Part shown: positions 16,765 to 26,067 of the stretch, piece by piece
Position numbering within the stretch: position 1 is the first letter of the stretch
How the letters are laid out: each line of letters begins with the position of its first letter
From: an uncultured Planctomycetota bacterium
GTDB lineage: Bacteria > Planctomycetota > Phycisphaerae > UBA1845 > Fen-1342
Assembly (NCBI GenBank): GCA_900696525.1
Contig: CAADGL010000010.1
Coordinates: 62,001 to 126,000, forward strand
Length of the DNA stretch: 64,000 nucleotides
Direction of reading: 5' to 3'
Position numbers and translations under genes: made by a program
The notes under the pieces: generated by a model
Told to the model about the DNA's origin: nothing
Databases searched by the model: none
Seen by the model: only the letters and a program-made list of their open reading frames with translations

Positions 16765-19044
16765 GTGGCCTACACATACAAGCACGGCGACCGCCCGCTC
16801 GACGGCGTGACGATTCAACGCGCCGTCGGCCGCGGAGGCTTCGGCGAGGTGTACTACGCGCTCACCGACTCGGGCAAGCAGGTGGCGGTCAAGTACCTGC
16901 GCGACAACCCGGAGGTCGAGCTCCGCGGCATCTCGCACGTGATGAACCTCAAGAGCCCGCACCTGATCACGATCTACGACGTGCGCAAGAACGAGCACGG
17001 CGAGCCTTTCGTCATCATGGAGTACATCAGCGGACCCTCGCTGCGCGACATGCTCAACGCCGAGCCCGACGGGTTCAGCCCGCAGAAGGCCGCGTTCCTC
17101 TTCACCGGCATGGTCCAGGGGCTGGCCTATCTGCACGAGCGCGGCATCGTCCATCGCGACATGAAGCCGGCCAACATCTTCTACGACGACGGATACGTGA
17201 AGATCGGCGACTACGGCCTGAGCAAGCACATGGCCGTCAGCCGCCACAGCGCCCAGACCGTCAGCGTCGGCACCGTGCATTACATGGCGCCCGAGATCGG
17301 CTCCGGCAACTACTCCAAGGCCATCGACATCTACGCCCTCGGCGTCATCCTGTTTGAGATGCTGACCGGCCGGCTGCCTTTCACCGGCTCGAGCATGGCC
17401 GAAATCCTCATGCGCCACGTCAACGACCGCCCAGACCTTGCCGGCGTGCCCGAGCCCTTCCGCTCCGTCATCGCCCGTGCCCTCGTCAAGGACCCCGCCG
17501 GCCGATGGCAGGACGTCAGCGAGATGCTCGACGCCCTCATGAGCGCCGGTGTGTCGCAGAGCGTCGCGTCCTTCGACCACAGCATGCTCTCGCACATCGA
17601 GCGCGACCCCGAGGCCCACGACCCGGACCGCACGATCACCCGCTCACCCCGACCCCCACGCCCGCACGCCGGGTCCTATCCCTATCCGCGACCGCAGGCG
17701 GTGGCGCCGGCGCCGCTCGACGTGCGCGCCGGCGACGATGTGTTTCCTGAGATTCCGCCCCTGCCCGGCGAGCGCCGAACGCCCCGCGCCACGACCCGCG
17801 GCGAACGGCCCCGCCGGCACGCGCCTGACTCGGGGCCGGCGCCCGCCGCCGATCCGGCGGTCCGTCCGCGCTTCTGGCCGCAGTTACTGACGATCGTGCT
17901 GGCGAGCCTGGCCGTGGCGATCGGGCTGGGCGTGCTCTCGGGACGCGCATTGCCCGAGACCGCCGTCGCCCTGGCGTTCATGCTCTACGGAGCGACGTTC
18001 GGCCCGGTGCTGGCGCACTTCTGGCTGCTGCGGAAGAACCCGGTGCGCCACCCGTTCCTCGATCGCGTGGTTTACGCCGGCGCCGCGGTTCTCTGCATGG
18101 GGCCGGGGATCGGCATGGCCGCCGACGCCGGCAGCGACATGCCGCGCATGGTCATCCCGCTTCTCGTCGTGCTGATGGTTTTCGACTGGAACGCCCGCAT
18201 CGAAGCCGGGCGGCTGCTGGCAAGCAGCGGATCGAGCGCCATCTGGCCCGGCGTGCTCGGCCTGATTGTCGCCGGCGCGGTCAAGGCCCCGGAGCCGCTC
18301 ACGACCGGCGCCCTGTGCGCCTGCGTGGCGCTGTTCATCCCGATGATCGCCTCCCTGTGGCACGCCCCCGCGGTCGCCACGGCGCGCCGCGCCCGGCCCG
18401 CAGCGCCGGCCGTCGCTGCCGACGCGCCTCCCCCACCGCCAGCGGCTGAGGCCGGGGGCTCGGCGTCGCGCGCCCCGCTGACGCCGCCGCCACTGCCACC
18501 GATTCCGCCCCCGGCGGCAGCGTCGCCGGAGGCTGCGGCGTTCGGGCAGCCGTCGTTTGTGGGGCGCACGGCGAATGCCGGCGCGTCGCTGCTGGGGAAG
18601 GTGCTGCTGCTGGGCGGTGTGGCGCTGTCCCTGACGTACTACGGACGTCCGTTGACGGTCCAGGTGCGCGACTCCGGCTTCGAGTTCAACGACGGTTCGA
18701 TCATGGTGGTGCAGCGCGGGATCGAGCGCGAACGGCTGCACGTGCCGCAGCCGGTCCTGCTGGCGCCGATCACAGTCGGCGCCGTGTTGCTCATCTACGC
18801 CCGCCGGCGCGACGGCAGCGCGCACATGGCGCGGGCGCTGCTGGCGTGCGTCTTCGGCGCGATCGCTTCGGTGTTGGCGCTGGGTCCCGGTGCGGAGCTC
18901 TACCAAGCGGTGGCCGCAAGCGGAATCAGGGGCGTGGAGCCCGGGTTCATCCCGCTGATCGCGGTGGCCGTCGGCTGCGTCGTGCTGTCGATGGTGCTGC
19001 TGTTCTGGCCCAGGGCCGGGACGCGCCGCGCCATCGTCATCTGA
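16765..19044 (+). CDS. Membrane Ser/Thr protein kinase (Hanks type)
   Basis: 759 residues. Kinase domain at 10-270: glycine loop VGRGGFGEVY (21-30), ATP-binding Lys K43 (VAVKYL), catalytic loop HRDMKPAN (H130, D132), metal-binding D149 in a DYG rather than DFG motif, and GTVHYMAPE. A Pro/Arg-rich linker follows, then about ten hydrophobic helices in two groups split by a second Pro/Ala-rich linker. Extracytoplasmic sensor domains such as PASTA are absent, so the membrane helices themselves may sense. GTG start at 16765 with GGAGG seven bases upstream. It follows the FHA gene on the same strand; phosphorylation of the FHA partner is inferred. Confidence 0.88.
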   Translation: MAYTYKHGDRPLDGVTIQRAVGRGGFGEVYYALTDSGKQVAVKYLRDNPEVELRGISHVMNLKSPHLITIYDVRKNEHGEPFVIMEYISGPSLRDMLNAEPDGFSPQKAAFLFTGMVQGLAYLHERGIVHRDMKPANIFYDDGYVKIGDYGLSKHMAVSRHSAQTVSVGTVHYMAPEIGSGNYSKAIDIYALGVILFEMLTGRLPFTGSSMAEILMRHVNDRPDLAGVPEPFRSVIARALVKDPAGRWQDVSEMLDALMSAGVSQSVASFDHSMLSHIERDPEAHDPDRTITRSPRPPRPHAGSYPYPRPQAVAPAPLDVRAGDDVFPEIPPLPGERRTPRATTRGERPRRHAPDSGPAPAADPAVRPRFWPQLLTIVLASLAVAIGLGVLSGRALPETAVALAFMLYGATFGPVLAHFWLLRKNPVRHPFLDRVVYAGAAVLCMGPGIGMAADAGSDMPRMVIPLLVVLMVFDWNARIEAGRLLASSGSSAIWPGVLGLIVAGAVKAPEPLTTGALCACVALFIPMIASLWHAPAVATARRARPAAPAVAADAPPPPPAAEAGGSASRAPLTPPPLPPIPPPAAASPEAAAFGQPSFVGRTANAGASLLGKVLLLGGVALSLTYYGRPLTVQVRDSGFEFNDGSIMVVQRGIERERLHVPQPVLLAPITVGAVLLIYARRRDGSAHMARALLACVFGAIASVLALGPGAELYQAVAASGIRGVEPGFIPLIAVAVGCVVLSMVLLFWPRAGTRRAIVI

Positions 19045-19074
19045 CGACGCCGGGAACGCACCCCGCGCTCCTGC

Positions 19075-19722
19075 TCAGTTGCAGTTGTTCCCGAACTCGC
19101 TCAGCAACAGCCCAAGGTCCGTCTGGCCAATGTGGCCGTCTCCGTCGAAGTCCACCGCCGGGTTCCAGTGCGTCTGCTCGGGCGTCGAGCCGAACGCCGC
19201 GAGCAGCACACCAAGGTCTTCCTGGCCGACCTTGCAGTCGCCCGTGACGTCGCTCGTGCACCCAGGGTGCGGGCAGCCGGGCGCCGGCGGCGTTTCGAGC
19301 ACGCCGCTCACCGGGTCCTCGGGATGGTCGCCACATGGACCAACGCCGAGCGGACCGACAAGGCCGGCGTTGTAGCCGATCTCGCCGGGGAAATCGACGT
19401 GCGGCGAGAGGAACTCGTCGCGGTTGCTGACGCCGTCGCCGTCCGAGTCCACGGTCTCCAGGGCGAGAATGGCCTCCTGAATCGTCAGGCCCTTGCCCAG
19501 CAGGGTCTTGATGTCCTCGCGGTAGCAGTTGCCGATGGCGCCGAAATCTGGCGGCTGATGGCAGACACGGCACTGGCTCCCGGCCTGGGCCAGCATGCGT
19601 GCCGGCAAAGTGGAACTGGGGTAAACGGAGATCCAGGTTTCGAGGTAGAACGGAAAACCCGCCGTGAAACTGGCGAACGTCATCAGGCCGCCCAGGGTGA
19701 CGATCCAGGCGCTTCTTCGCAT
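19075..19722 (-). CDS. Secreted dockerin-type protein with a CxxCH motif
   Basis: 215 residues with an N-terminal signal (WIVTLGGLMTFASFTAG). SQCRVCHQPPDFG contains a CxxCH heme-c attachment motif near residue 50. DSDGDGVSNRDEFLSP is a thrombospondin-3/EF-hand-like calcium loop. The C-terminus has two dockerin-like repeats, DVTGDCKVGQEDLGVLLAAF and VDFDGDGHIGQTDLGLLLSE. Probably exported and calcium-binding; heme attachment would make it a small cytochrome-like surface protein, perhaps a CxxCH-containing multiheme remnant. ATG at 19722 has GGAG about eight bases upstream. It converges on the kinase gene. Confidence 0.75.
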   Translation of the reverse strand: MRRSAWIVTLGGLMTFASFTAGFPFYLETWISVYPSSTLPARMLAQAGSQCRVCHQPPDFGAIGNCYREDIKTLLGKGLTIQEAILALETVDSDGDGVSNRDEFLSPHVDFPGEIGYNAGLVGPLGVGPCGDHPEDPVSGVLETPPAPGCPHPGCTSDVTGDCKVGQEDLGVLLAAFGSTPEQTHWNPAVDFDGDGHIGQTDLGLLLSEFGNNCN

Positions 19723-19824
19723 GGTGATAACTCCAACTGGACTGCCGGACGGTGTGATCCTCCCGATCCGCCGCCACTGCAACGTCTGATAGGTCGAGCG
19801 GTACACCGGCCTGCCCGCCTCTAA

Positions 19825-20913
19825 TCATAGCGTCGCGTGTCCGACGTTTCCGCCGCGCGCGGGGTCCGATTCGCTCAGCCACCGGCCCAGCCGCCGCAGC
19901 CCTTCCTCAATCGAAACGGCCGGGGCGTAGCCCAGCTCGCGCCGAGCCGCCTCGATGCTGAACCAGTGGGCCGTCGCCAGCTCCTCGGCCAGGAAGCGCG
20001 TCATCCGCGGCTCGTCCTTCAGCCCCAACGCCGCGTGCGCCCCCTCCAGCGCCAGCCCAATCAACCAGGCGACGCGCGGCGAGACCCGGCGCGTGACCGG
20101 CGCAAGCCCCCCTGCCGCGAGAATCGCGCCGATCATCTCCGCCGCCGGCCGCGGGTCGCCGTTGCTGATGAAGAACGCGCGGCCGCGCGCCGCGGGGTTG
20201 GCGACGAGTGCATCGGCTGCGAGGAGATGTGCGGCGGCGGCGTTGTCGATGTACGTCGTGTCGATGAGGTTGCGGCCGTCGCCGACGAGGCGCAGTTGCC
20301 CGGCGCGGGCGCGGGCCAGCAATCGGGGCACGATGTGGTTGTCGCGCGGACCCCACACCAGGTGCGGCCGCAGGGCCAGCGTGTGCAGCACACCGCCGCC
20401 GGACACGGGCGACTCGTTCGCGGCGATCACGTCGCGCTCGGCGATGGCCTTGGTGGTGCTGTAGTGCGAGCGTCCGCGGGACGGATACGGCGCTGATTCG
20501 TCGATGCCCTGCTGGTCCCGTCCGTCGAACACGACGCTCGGCGAGCTGGTGAACACCAGGCGCCGGACGCCCGTCTCACGGCAGGCGCGGATGACATTCC
20601 GCGTGCCGACGACGTTGGCGGCGTGATAGTCGGCGTAGCGCCCGGCCAGCCCAGCCCGGGCCGCGACGTGAAAAGCGACGTCGCAGCCGGCGGCGGCCTC
20701 GATCACTTTCGGCGCGTCCGCGAGATCGGCCCGCCGCACGTCGACGCCCAATTCGCGCAGCTCCGGGTAATCGCCGCGCGCCAGGCTGCGCACGCGCCAG
20801 CCGCGCCCGGTCAGCATCTCGACAATGCGCCGCCCCAGGAACCCGCCGCCGCCGGTCACCAGCGCCAGGGGCGGCTGGTCGGCGCGGCGCGGGGCCCGCA
20901 GCTCTCGGCTCAA
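19825..20913 (-). CDS. oleD: NAD(P)-dependent 2-alkyl-3-ketoalkanoic acid reductase, OleD type
   Basis: 362 residues. Short-chain dehydrogenase/reductase of the extended type: LVTGGGGFLG (nucleotide loop, 18-27), FHVAARAGLAGRYADYHAAN typical of OleD, FTSSPSVVFDGRDQQGIDES, catalytic Y151 and K155 (HYSTTKAIAE). OleD reduces the beta-keto acid made by OleA to the beta-hydroxy acid that OleC converts to a beta-lactone. The start is a TTG at 20913 whose last two bases overlap the oleC stop (TTGA); no ATG or GTG lies closer to the nucleotide loop except inside it. Third gene of oleB-oleC-oleD. Confidence 0.88.
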   Translation of the reverse strand: MSRELRAPRRADQPPLALVTGGGGFLGRRIVEMLTGRGWRVRSLARGDYPELRELGVDVRRADLADAPKVIEAAAGCDVAFHVAARAGLAGRYADYHAANVVGTRNVIRACRETGVRRLVFTSSPSVVFDGRDQQGIDESAPYPSRGRSHYSTTKAIAERDVIAANESPVSGGGVLHTLALRPHLVWGPRDNHIVPRLLARARAGQLRLVGDGRNLIDTTYIDNAAAAHLLAADALVANPAARGRAFFISNGDPRPAAEMIGAILAAGGLAPVTRRVSPRVAWLIGLALEGAHAALGLKDEPRMTRFLAEELATAHWFSIEAARRELGYAPAVSIEEGLRRLGRWLSESDPARGGNVGHATL

Positions 20914-22622
20914 CGGCGCTGCCGGGCGGCCCATGCGGCCAGCTCCTCGCGGCGGATTTTGGCGTTGTGGCGCACGTCCACGGGGAATTCGCGCGGATAG
21001 ACGAAGAACGTGCAGATCGAGCGCGTCGCCGGCGCGCGCTGCGCCAGCGCCGCCAACTCCGCCAGCAGCGCCCGTCGATCGGCGCGGCGCCCCCCGGCCG
21101 TGAGCTCGACGCAGACCGCCGGCTGGGCCTCGCCCGGCCCGACGCCCACGAGTGCGCTGCGCCGCACGGCGGGGTGCTGGTTGATGATCGCCTCGCAGGG
21201 CTCGGTGAAGAGCGCGCCGTCCGCCGTGCAGACGCGCTGCGACTTGCGGCCGCAGTACCACAGCCGGCCGCGCTCGTCGAGGTAGCCGACGTCGCCCATG
21301 CGGTGCCACACGCGGCCCTGGTTGTCGCGCACCTTCGCGGCGCGCGTCAGCTCTGGCGGGCCGTGATACTCGGCCGTCACCACCGGGCCGCGCACAACGA
21401 TCTCGCCGACCTCGCCGGCGGCCAGGGCACGCAGGTGCGATCCGTCGGGCAGCGGCGCGTCGCTGATGGCGATGATGCGGACATCGAGCCCGGCCAGCGG
21501 CCGGCCGACGCACGTCCCCGCGCCGCGCCGCGACAGCTCCGCCGTCTCCTCCAGAATCTCCCGGTCGCCGATGTCGCTCACCGGCAGCGCCTCGGTCGCG
21601 CCGTAGGGCGTGTGAATCTCGGCGCCGGGGGCGAGCGCGCGGCGAAGATCAGCCAGCAGGCGCGGCTCGACCGGGGCCCCCGCCGTGAGCACGCGCCGCA
21701 GCGTCCGCAGCCCGTGCCCGGCCGGCAGCAGGTGCGCGGCCAGCCGTCGCAGCAGCGCCGGCGACGCAAACAGGCTGGTGCAGCGGTTGAGCTCGATCGC
21801 GGCGATGATCTTCCGCGGGTCGGCCGATCCCGGCCGGGTCGCGTCCATGTCGGGGATGACGGCGGTCATGCCGAGCGCCACGTCGAACAGCGCAAAAAGC
21901 GGAAAGGTCGCCAGGTCGATGTCACCCGGCCCGCAGCCGAAATGCGCCGCCAGGCTGCGCGCCTGCGCATCGAACACGGCGTGCGTGTAGACGACGCCCT
22001 TCGCCGGCCCGGTGCTGCCGCTGGTGAACAGGATCGCCGCGGGCGCATGGGGCGCGGGCCTGGCCATCGGCGGCGCCGCGCCGGCGGCCTGCATCAGGCG
22101 CTCGAGCGACTGGCCGAGCAGGCCGGGTCCGCGGCCGGCGACGATGTTTGTGCGGACGTCGCGCAACGCGCGCCGATGCAGCAGCCGCGCCGCGTGCGCG
22201 ATGGGCGTGGCGACCATCGCCTGGGCGCCGACGCGCGAGAGGCACGCGACCAGGTTCCGCCGCCCCATGCCCGGGTCGATCAGCACGGGGACCGCGCCGA
22301 TGTGAAACAGGGCGTAGGTGACGGCGAACCAGTGCACGCCCGGGCGGACGAGGACGATCACGCGCATGCCCGGCGCAATGCCCGCGGATGACAGCGCCGC
22401 GGCGCACCGCCGCACGCGCTCGCCAAGCTCGCCGAACGCGAAGGTGTGTTGCGAGCCGGGCGGCTGAAGCGCGCCGGCCCGTGCGTGCACGATCAGCGCC
22501 GGCTTGCTTTCGAATGCCTCGACGGCGCGCCACAGGCGGTCGCATACGTTGACGGCCGGCGGCGCGCCGTCCGCCGCTGGGGGCTCGGCCGTTGCGCCGC
22601 TCGCAGGCCGTGTGGCGCTCAT
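20910..22622 (-). CDS. oleC: Olefin beta-lactone synthetase (AMP-forming ligase family)
   Basis: 570 residues, ANL adenylate-forming fold. ATP loop ILFTSGSTGPAKGVVYTH (198-214). The stretch FPLFALFDVALGMTAVIPDM near 240-259 is diagnostic for OleC, as is IPDMDATRP. Downstream PYGATEALPV and GDVGYLDERGRLWYCGRKSQ are the usual ANL motifs A5 and A7-A8. OleC activates the beta-hydroxy acid and closes the beta-lactone ring in cytoplasmic OleBCD assemblies. Starts at 22622 with a four-base overlap with oleB (ATGA), and its stop overlaps the oleD start. Confidence 0.9.
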   Translation of the reverse strand: MSATRPASGATAEPPAADGAPPAVNVCDRLWRAVEAFESKPALIVHARAGALQPPGSQHTFAFGELGERVRRCAAALSSAGIAPGMRVIVLVRPGVHWFAVTYALFHIGAVPVLIDPGMGRRNLVACLSRVGAQAMVATPIAHAARLLHRRALRDVRTNIVAGRGPGLLGQSLERLMQAAGAAPPMARPAPHAPAAILFTSGSTGPAKGVVYTHAVFDAQARSLAAHFGCGPGDIDLATFPLFALFDVALGMTAVIPDMDATRPGSADPRKIIAAIELNRCTSLFASPALLRRLAAHLLPAGHGLRTLRRVLTAGAPVEPRLLADLRRALAPGAEIHTPYGATEALPVSDIGDREILEETAELSRRGAGTCVGRPLAGLDVRIIAISDAPLPDGSHLRALAAGEVGEIVVRGPVVTAEYHGPPELTRAAKVRDNQGRVWHRMGDVGYLDERGRLWYCGRKSQRVCTADGALFTEPCEAIINQHPAVRRSALVGVGPGEAQPAVCVELTAGGRRADRRALLAELAALAQRAPATRSICTFFVYPREFPVDVRHNAKIRREELAAWAARQRR

Positions 22623-23542
22623 TGGCGCGCCCCCGCCGGCGCGGGCGCGGTCCGTCGCAGAAAGCCGCGCACGGCTTCGAGCAGCGCGTCGGGCTCGTCC
22701 TCGGGCAGGTAGTGCCCCGCCGAGGGAAAGCGCCGCACCTCGGCGTCCGGAAAGCGGCGCTGCCACTCGGCGAGGTAATCGAGGTCGAACACGAAGTCGC
22801 GCTCGCCCCAGCAGATGAGCATCGGGCGATCGGCCAGCTCCGCCAGGTGCTCATCAACCCACCGCGCCAGCATGTAGCTCTCGTCCGCCGGGCTGATCGG
22901 GATGTTTTGCACGAAGCGCAGGGTCGCCAGCCGGTTGTGCCAGGTGTCATACGGCGCCAGGTAGGCCGCCCGCACGTCCGCCGGCATCGGCCGCACGACG
23001 CCCCAGCGCGCCGCCCCGCGCGCGAACGCGTTGAGCCCCTGCACCAGCAGCGCCGGAAGCACGGGCACGTGCTTCGTGAACCACAGCGTCCACGGCAGGC
23101 GCTTGCCCGCGGGCATCAGGAATGCTGCCGTGTTCAGGATCACCAGCCGCGCGATGCGCGCCGGGCGCTCGAGCGCCGCGGCCAGGCCGATCATTCCGCC
23201 CCAGTCGTGCACGACCAGCGTCAGGCCGCCCAAATCCAGCCGGTCGATCAGCGCCCCGAGATCGGCCACCCTCCGCCGCAGCGTGTAGGGATAGCGCGCC
23301 TGGTCGGGCTTGTCCGAAAGCCCGCAGCCGACGTGATCCGGCGCAATGACGCGATGCTCGCCCCGCAGCCCCGCGATCAGCCCGCGGAACAGCAGCGACC
23401 AGCTCGGGTTGCCGTGCACCATGAGCACCGGCGGCCCCGTGCCCTCGTCGACGTAGTGCAGGCGCGCCCCGTCCAGCTCCAGCCAGCGGCCGGAAAAGGG
23501 GAAGTGCTCTGCTAACGCGGCGTCGATTCGAGCATCGCCCAC
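22619..23542 (-). CDS. oleB: Beta-lactone decarboxylase (haloalkane dehalogenase-like alpha/beta hydrolase), OleB type
   Basis: 307 residues. Oxyanion region VLMVHGNPSWS, nucleophile elbow VVHDWGG with Asp D113 instead of Ser (as in haloalkane dehalogenases and OleB), and His H277 in PSAGHYLPEDEP. In the ole pathway this enzyme decarboxylates the beta-lactone to the cis-olefin and CO2. Context (oleC and oleD overlapping downstream) decides OleB over haloalkane dehalogenase. Divergent from the adenylate-forming gene at 23655. oleA, the condensing thiolase, is not within the window. Confidence 0.87.
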   Translation of the reverse strand: MGDARIDAALAEHFPFSGRWLELDGARLHYVDEGTGPPVLMVHGNPSWSLLFRGLIAGLRGEHRVIAPDHVGCGLSDKPDQARYPYTLRRRVADLGALIDRLDLGGLTLVVHDWGGMIGLAAALERPARIARLVILNTAAFLMPAGKRLPWTLWFTKHVPVLPALLVQGLNAFARGAARWGVVRPMPADVRAAYLAPYDTWHNRLATLRFVQNIPISPADESYMLARWVDEHLAELADRPMLICWGERDFVFDLDYLAEWQRRFPDAEVRRFPSAGHYLPEDEPDALLEAVRGFLRRTAPAPAGARQ

Positions 23543-23654
23543 GCTCGCAGACTACGCGACGCGCCGCGCGGCTTCAACCGCGGGTCCGCTGTATGGCGCC
23601 GGCCGCGGCGGCTACAATCGACGAGGCCGGCGTTTTGATTGAGGCAGGAAGACC

Positions 23655-24854
23655 GTGACGAAAGCCGTGACTCAGGCCGCGCCGCTCGCCAGCGCCGTCG
23701 AAGCGGCGCGCGCCCGCCTCGACGCACACACGCGCGAGATCGTCGCCTGGCATTTCGACCCGCAGACGGGCTGCCCGTTCTGGCTCGATTATGCGAAGCG
23801 CCTCGGCTGGGACCCGCGCGACGAGATCCGCTGCTACGCCGACCTCGACAAGTTCCCGCCGTTCCAGGACGAATGGCTGCGCGGCGGGCCGGTGCGGCGC
23901 TGGGTCCCAAAGGGGCTGGAAGGCCGTCCGGTGTACGTGTTCGAGACGGGCGGCAGCACGGGGACGCCGAAGACGCGCGTCAACATCGACGATTTCCGCA
24001 TCGACTACGAGCTGTTCAGCACGACGCTCGATGAGGCGTACTTTCCGCGCGGGGCCGACTGGCTGATGCTCGGGCCGTCGGGGCCGCGCCGCCTGCGGCT
24101 GGCGATCGAGCACCTGGCGCAGCACCGCGGCGGCATCTGCTTCTCGGTCGATCTCGACCCGCGCTGGGTCGTGCGCCTCACGAAGGCCGGCCGGCTGCGC
24201 GAGATGCACGAGTACAAGGAGCACGTGATCCAGCAGGGGCTGACGATCCTGCGGGCGCACGACAACGTGCGCTGCCTGTTCACGACGCCCAAGCTGCTTG
24301 AAGCGCTGTGCGAGAAGGTCTCGCTCGTGCGCTGCGGCATCACCGGCGTGTTCTGCGGCGGCACGCAGCTCACGCGGCAGTTCCACCGCTTCGCCCGCGA
24401 GGAGCTGTGTGAGAATGGGCCGCATGCGCCCGGCGCGCGGCCGAAGATCGACTTCGTGCCGACCTACGGCAACACGCTGATGGGCCTGGCCTGCCACAAG
24501 CCCTTCGACCCCGCCGACGGCTTCAGCGTCATCTATCACGCGCCCGTGCCGCGCGCGGTGTTCGAGGTCGTCGACGCGGCCTCCACCGAAGACCCCGGCG
24601 CCTGGCACGTCCCGCCGCGCGGCGCCGCCGCCGGCAAGCCCGGCGAGGGCGGCGTGCGGCACCGCATCGTGGACTACGGCGAGGTCGGGCGCGTGCGGCT
24701 GACGACGCTGACGCGGGAGTTCTTCATGCCGCGCTTCCTGGAGCGCGACGAGGCGCAGCGGACGCCGCCGTGCGCAAGGTACCCATGGGACGGCGCCGGC
24801 GACGTTCGCCCGTTCAGCGGCTTCGCCACGCCGATCGTCGAGGGTGTGTATTGA
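23655..24854 (+). CDS. Adenylate-forming enzyme, phenazine/aryl-acid activating (EhpF/GriC-like) type
   Basis: About 400 residues, shorter than most ANL ligases. The phosphate loop reads FETGGSTGTPKTRV, and the frame also holds LMLGPSGPRRLRLAIEHLA and FVPTYGNTLMGLACHKP (adenine pocket). Together these resemble the family annotated as phenazine antibiotic biosynthesis proteins and griseochelin-type acid reductase components, which activate carboxylic acids. It lacks the full C-terminal ANL domain. GTG start with AGGAAG six bases upstream. It is divergent from the oleBCD operon; a functional link is possible but not shown. Substrate unknown. Confidence 0.68.
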   Translation: MTKAVTQAAPLASAVEAARARLDAHTREIVAWHFDPQTGCPFWLDYAKRLGWDPRDEIRCYADLDKFPPFQDEWLRGGPVRRWVPKGLEGRPVYVFETGGSTGTPKTRVNIDDFRIDYELFSTTLDEAYFPRGADWLMLGPSGPRRLRLAIEHLAQHRGGICFSVDLDPRWVVRLTKAGRLREMHEYKEHVIQQGLTILRAHDNVRCLFTTPKLLEALCEKVSLVRCGITGVFCGGTQLTRQFHRFAREELCENGPHAPGARPKIDFVPTYGNTLMGLACHKPFDPADGFSVIYHAPVPRAVFEVVDAASTEDPGAWHVPPRGAAAGKPGEGGVRHRIVDYGEVGRVRLTTLTREFFMPRFLERDEAQRTPPCARYPWDGAGDVRPFSGFATPIVEGVY

Positions 24855-24970
24855 CGCGCCCGCCGACCCCGCGGTGGGGCCGCGGCGGCGAGGGCGCCGG
24901 GCCGCCGGCCTTTCGCGCGCCCGGCCTGGCGCCGCCCCGCCGCCTGCGTACCGGGTTGGCTCAAGTCGCC

Positions 24971-25948
24971 CTACCGGCAGACCGCCCCGTAAGCACCCAG
25001 CAGGATGCCCAAGTCTGACTGGTCCGTGTCCCCGTCGCCGTCCGCGTCGCCCGGGCAGTCTGGCGCCGGCGGCGAGACGCAGCCATAGTCCGAGAGCAGG
25101 ATGCCGAGGTCCGACTGGTCGACGTCGCCGTCGCCATCGAGGTCGCCCGGGCAAGGCACGGAGGCCGCCTCCATGCGCAGGTTGTCGGCGGCGATCAGGT
25201 TGCCGATGGTCGTTCCGCCGGCGAAGAACCGGACGGCGGTGGTGCGTGGCAGACCGCCGGCCTGGCCGCCGGCGAGGTAGTAATCAACCGGCTGGACGGT
25301 GGTGACGGCGCCTCCGACTTTCTGGATCGAGACTTCGGTGATGCGGTTCTGGTTGAAGTCGATGACGGTGCGGAGACGGTACCAGACGTTGACCTCGAGG
25401 TTGGACCATTCCGGCCCCGGCTCGCGGCCGGGCTGAGCATCCATGGCGCCGGCGGCGTTGAAGGCCAGGTAGCGCGCGTTCCAGGCGTCCGCCGTCGCGA
25501 GGTTGACCCAGGTGTTGAGCTGGTTGTAGCAGGCGTGGGTCTGCGGGTTGGCGGCCAGGAACGGGTTGGTCGAAAAGCTGCCGAGGTTCTGCGTGGCGGG
25601 CAGCGTTCCGTCATAGCGCGCGAGGATGTCGTACGAGATCGCGATCACGTCGGCGAACCCGAAGTCGACGTCGCGCTGAGCGCGGGCGAAGGCCGTCCCG
25701 CCCAGCGACAAGCCGCCGATGAACTGGTTGTCGCCTTCCGGGTTCTGCGGAACGTTCAGCGCGTTGTTCAGGTAGGTATACGCGTTGTAGTCGCTGCTTC
25801 CGGCGACCGGGATGTACCAGCCGTCCTGCCCGGTGAGCAGGATGCCGGCGTCGTCGGCGACGATTGGTGGCTCGAAGCCCATGATGAATTGAGCCAGCGC
25901 CGGCCCCGAGAGCGCGCTGACCGCAAGAATCGTGAGAAGGCGTCGCAT
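24971..25948 (-). CDS. Secreted protein with C-terminal dockerin-like repeats
   Basis: 325 residues. Signal peptide LLTILAVSALSGPALAQF. The body (GFEPPIVADDAGILLTGQDG, WSNLEVNVWYRLRTVIDFN, IAADNLRM) resembles a beta-sandwich (LamG/concanavalin-like) domain. The C-terminus has two dockerin-like calcium loops, GDLDGDGDVDQSDLGILLSD and GDADGDGDTDQSDLGILLGA, each preceded by a Cys. This domain order is common in planctomycete surface proteins. GGAGGAAGAACA precedes the ATG at 25948. The upstream intergenic region is packed with repeats. Confidence 0.8.
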   Translation of the reverse strand: MRRLLTILAVSALSGPALAQFIMGFEPPIVADDAGILLTGQDGWYIPVAGSSDYNAYTYLNNALNVPQNPEGDNQFIGGLSLGGTAFARAQRDVDFGFADVIAISYDILARYDGTLPATQNLGSFSTNPFLAANPQTHACYNQLNTWVNLATADAWNARYLAFNAAGAMDAQPGREPGPEWSNLEVNVWYRLRTVIDFNQNRITEVSIQKVGGAVTTVQPVDYYLAGGQAGGLPRTTAVRFFAGGTTIGNLIAADNLRMEAASVPCPGDLDGDGDVDQSDLGILLSDYGCVSPPAPDCPGDADGDGDTDQSDLGILLGAYGAVCR

Positions 25949-26067
25949 TGTTCTTCCTCCGACGAGGACATGAGCCCCACGAACCCGACTGTGCGGCCGA
26001 CGCCGGTCGCATTCGCAGCAGGATGCCTGGGCAAGACGTGCACAAAGAACGCCGGGCCGCCACGACC

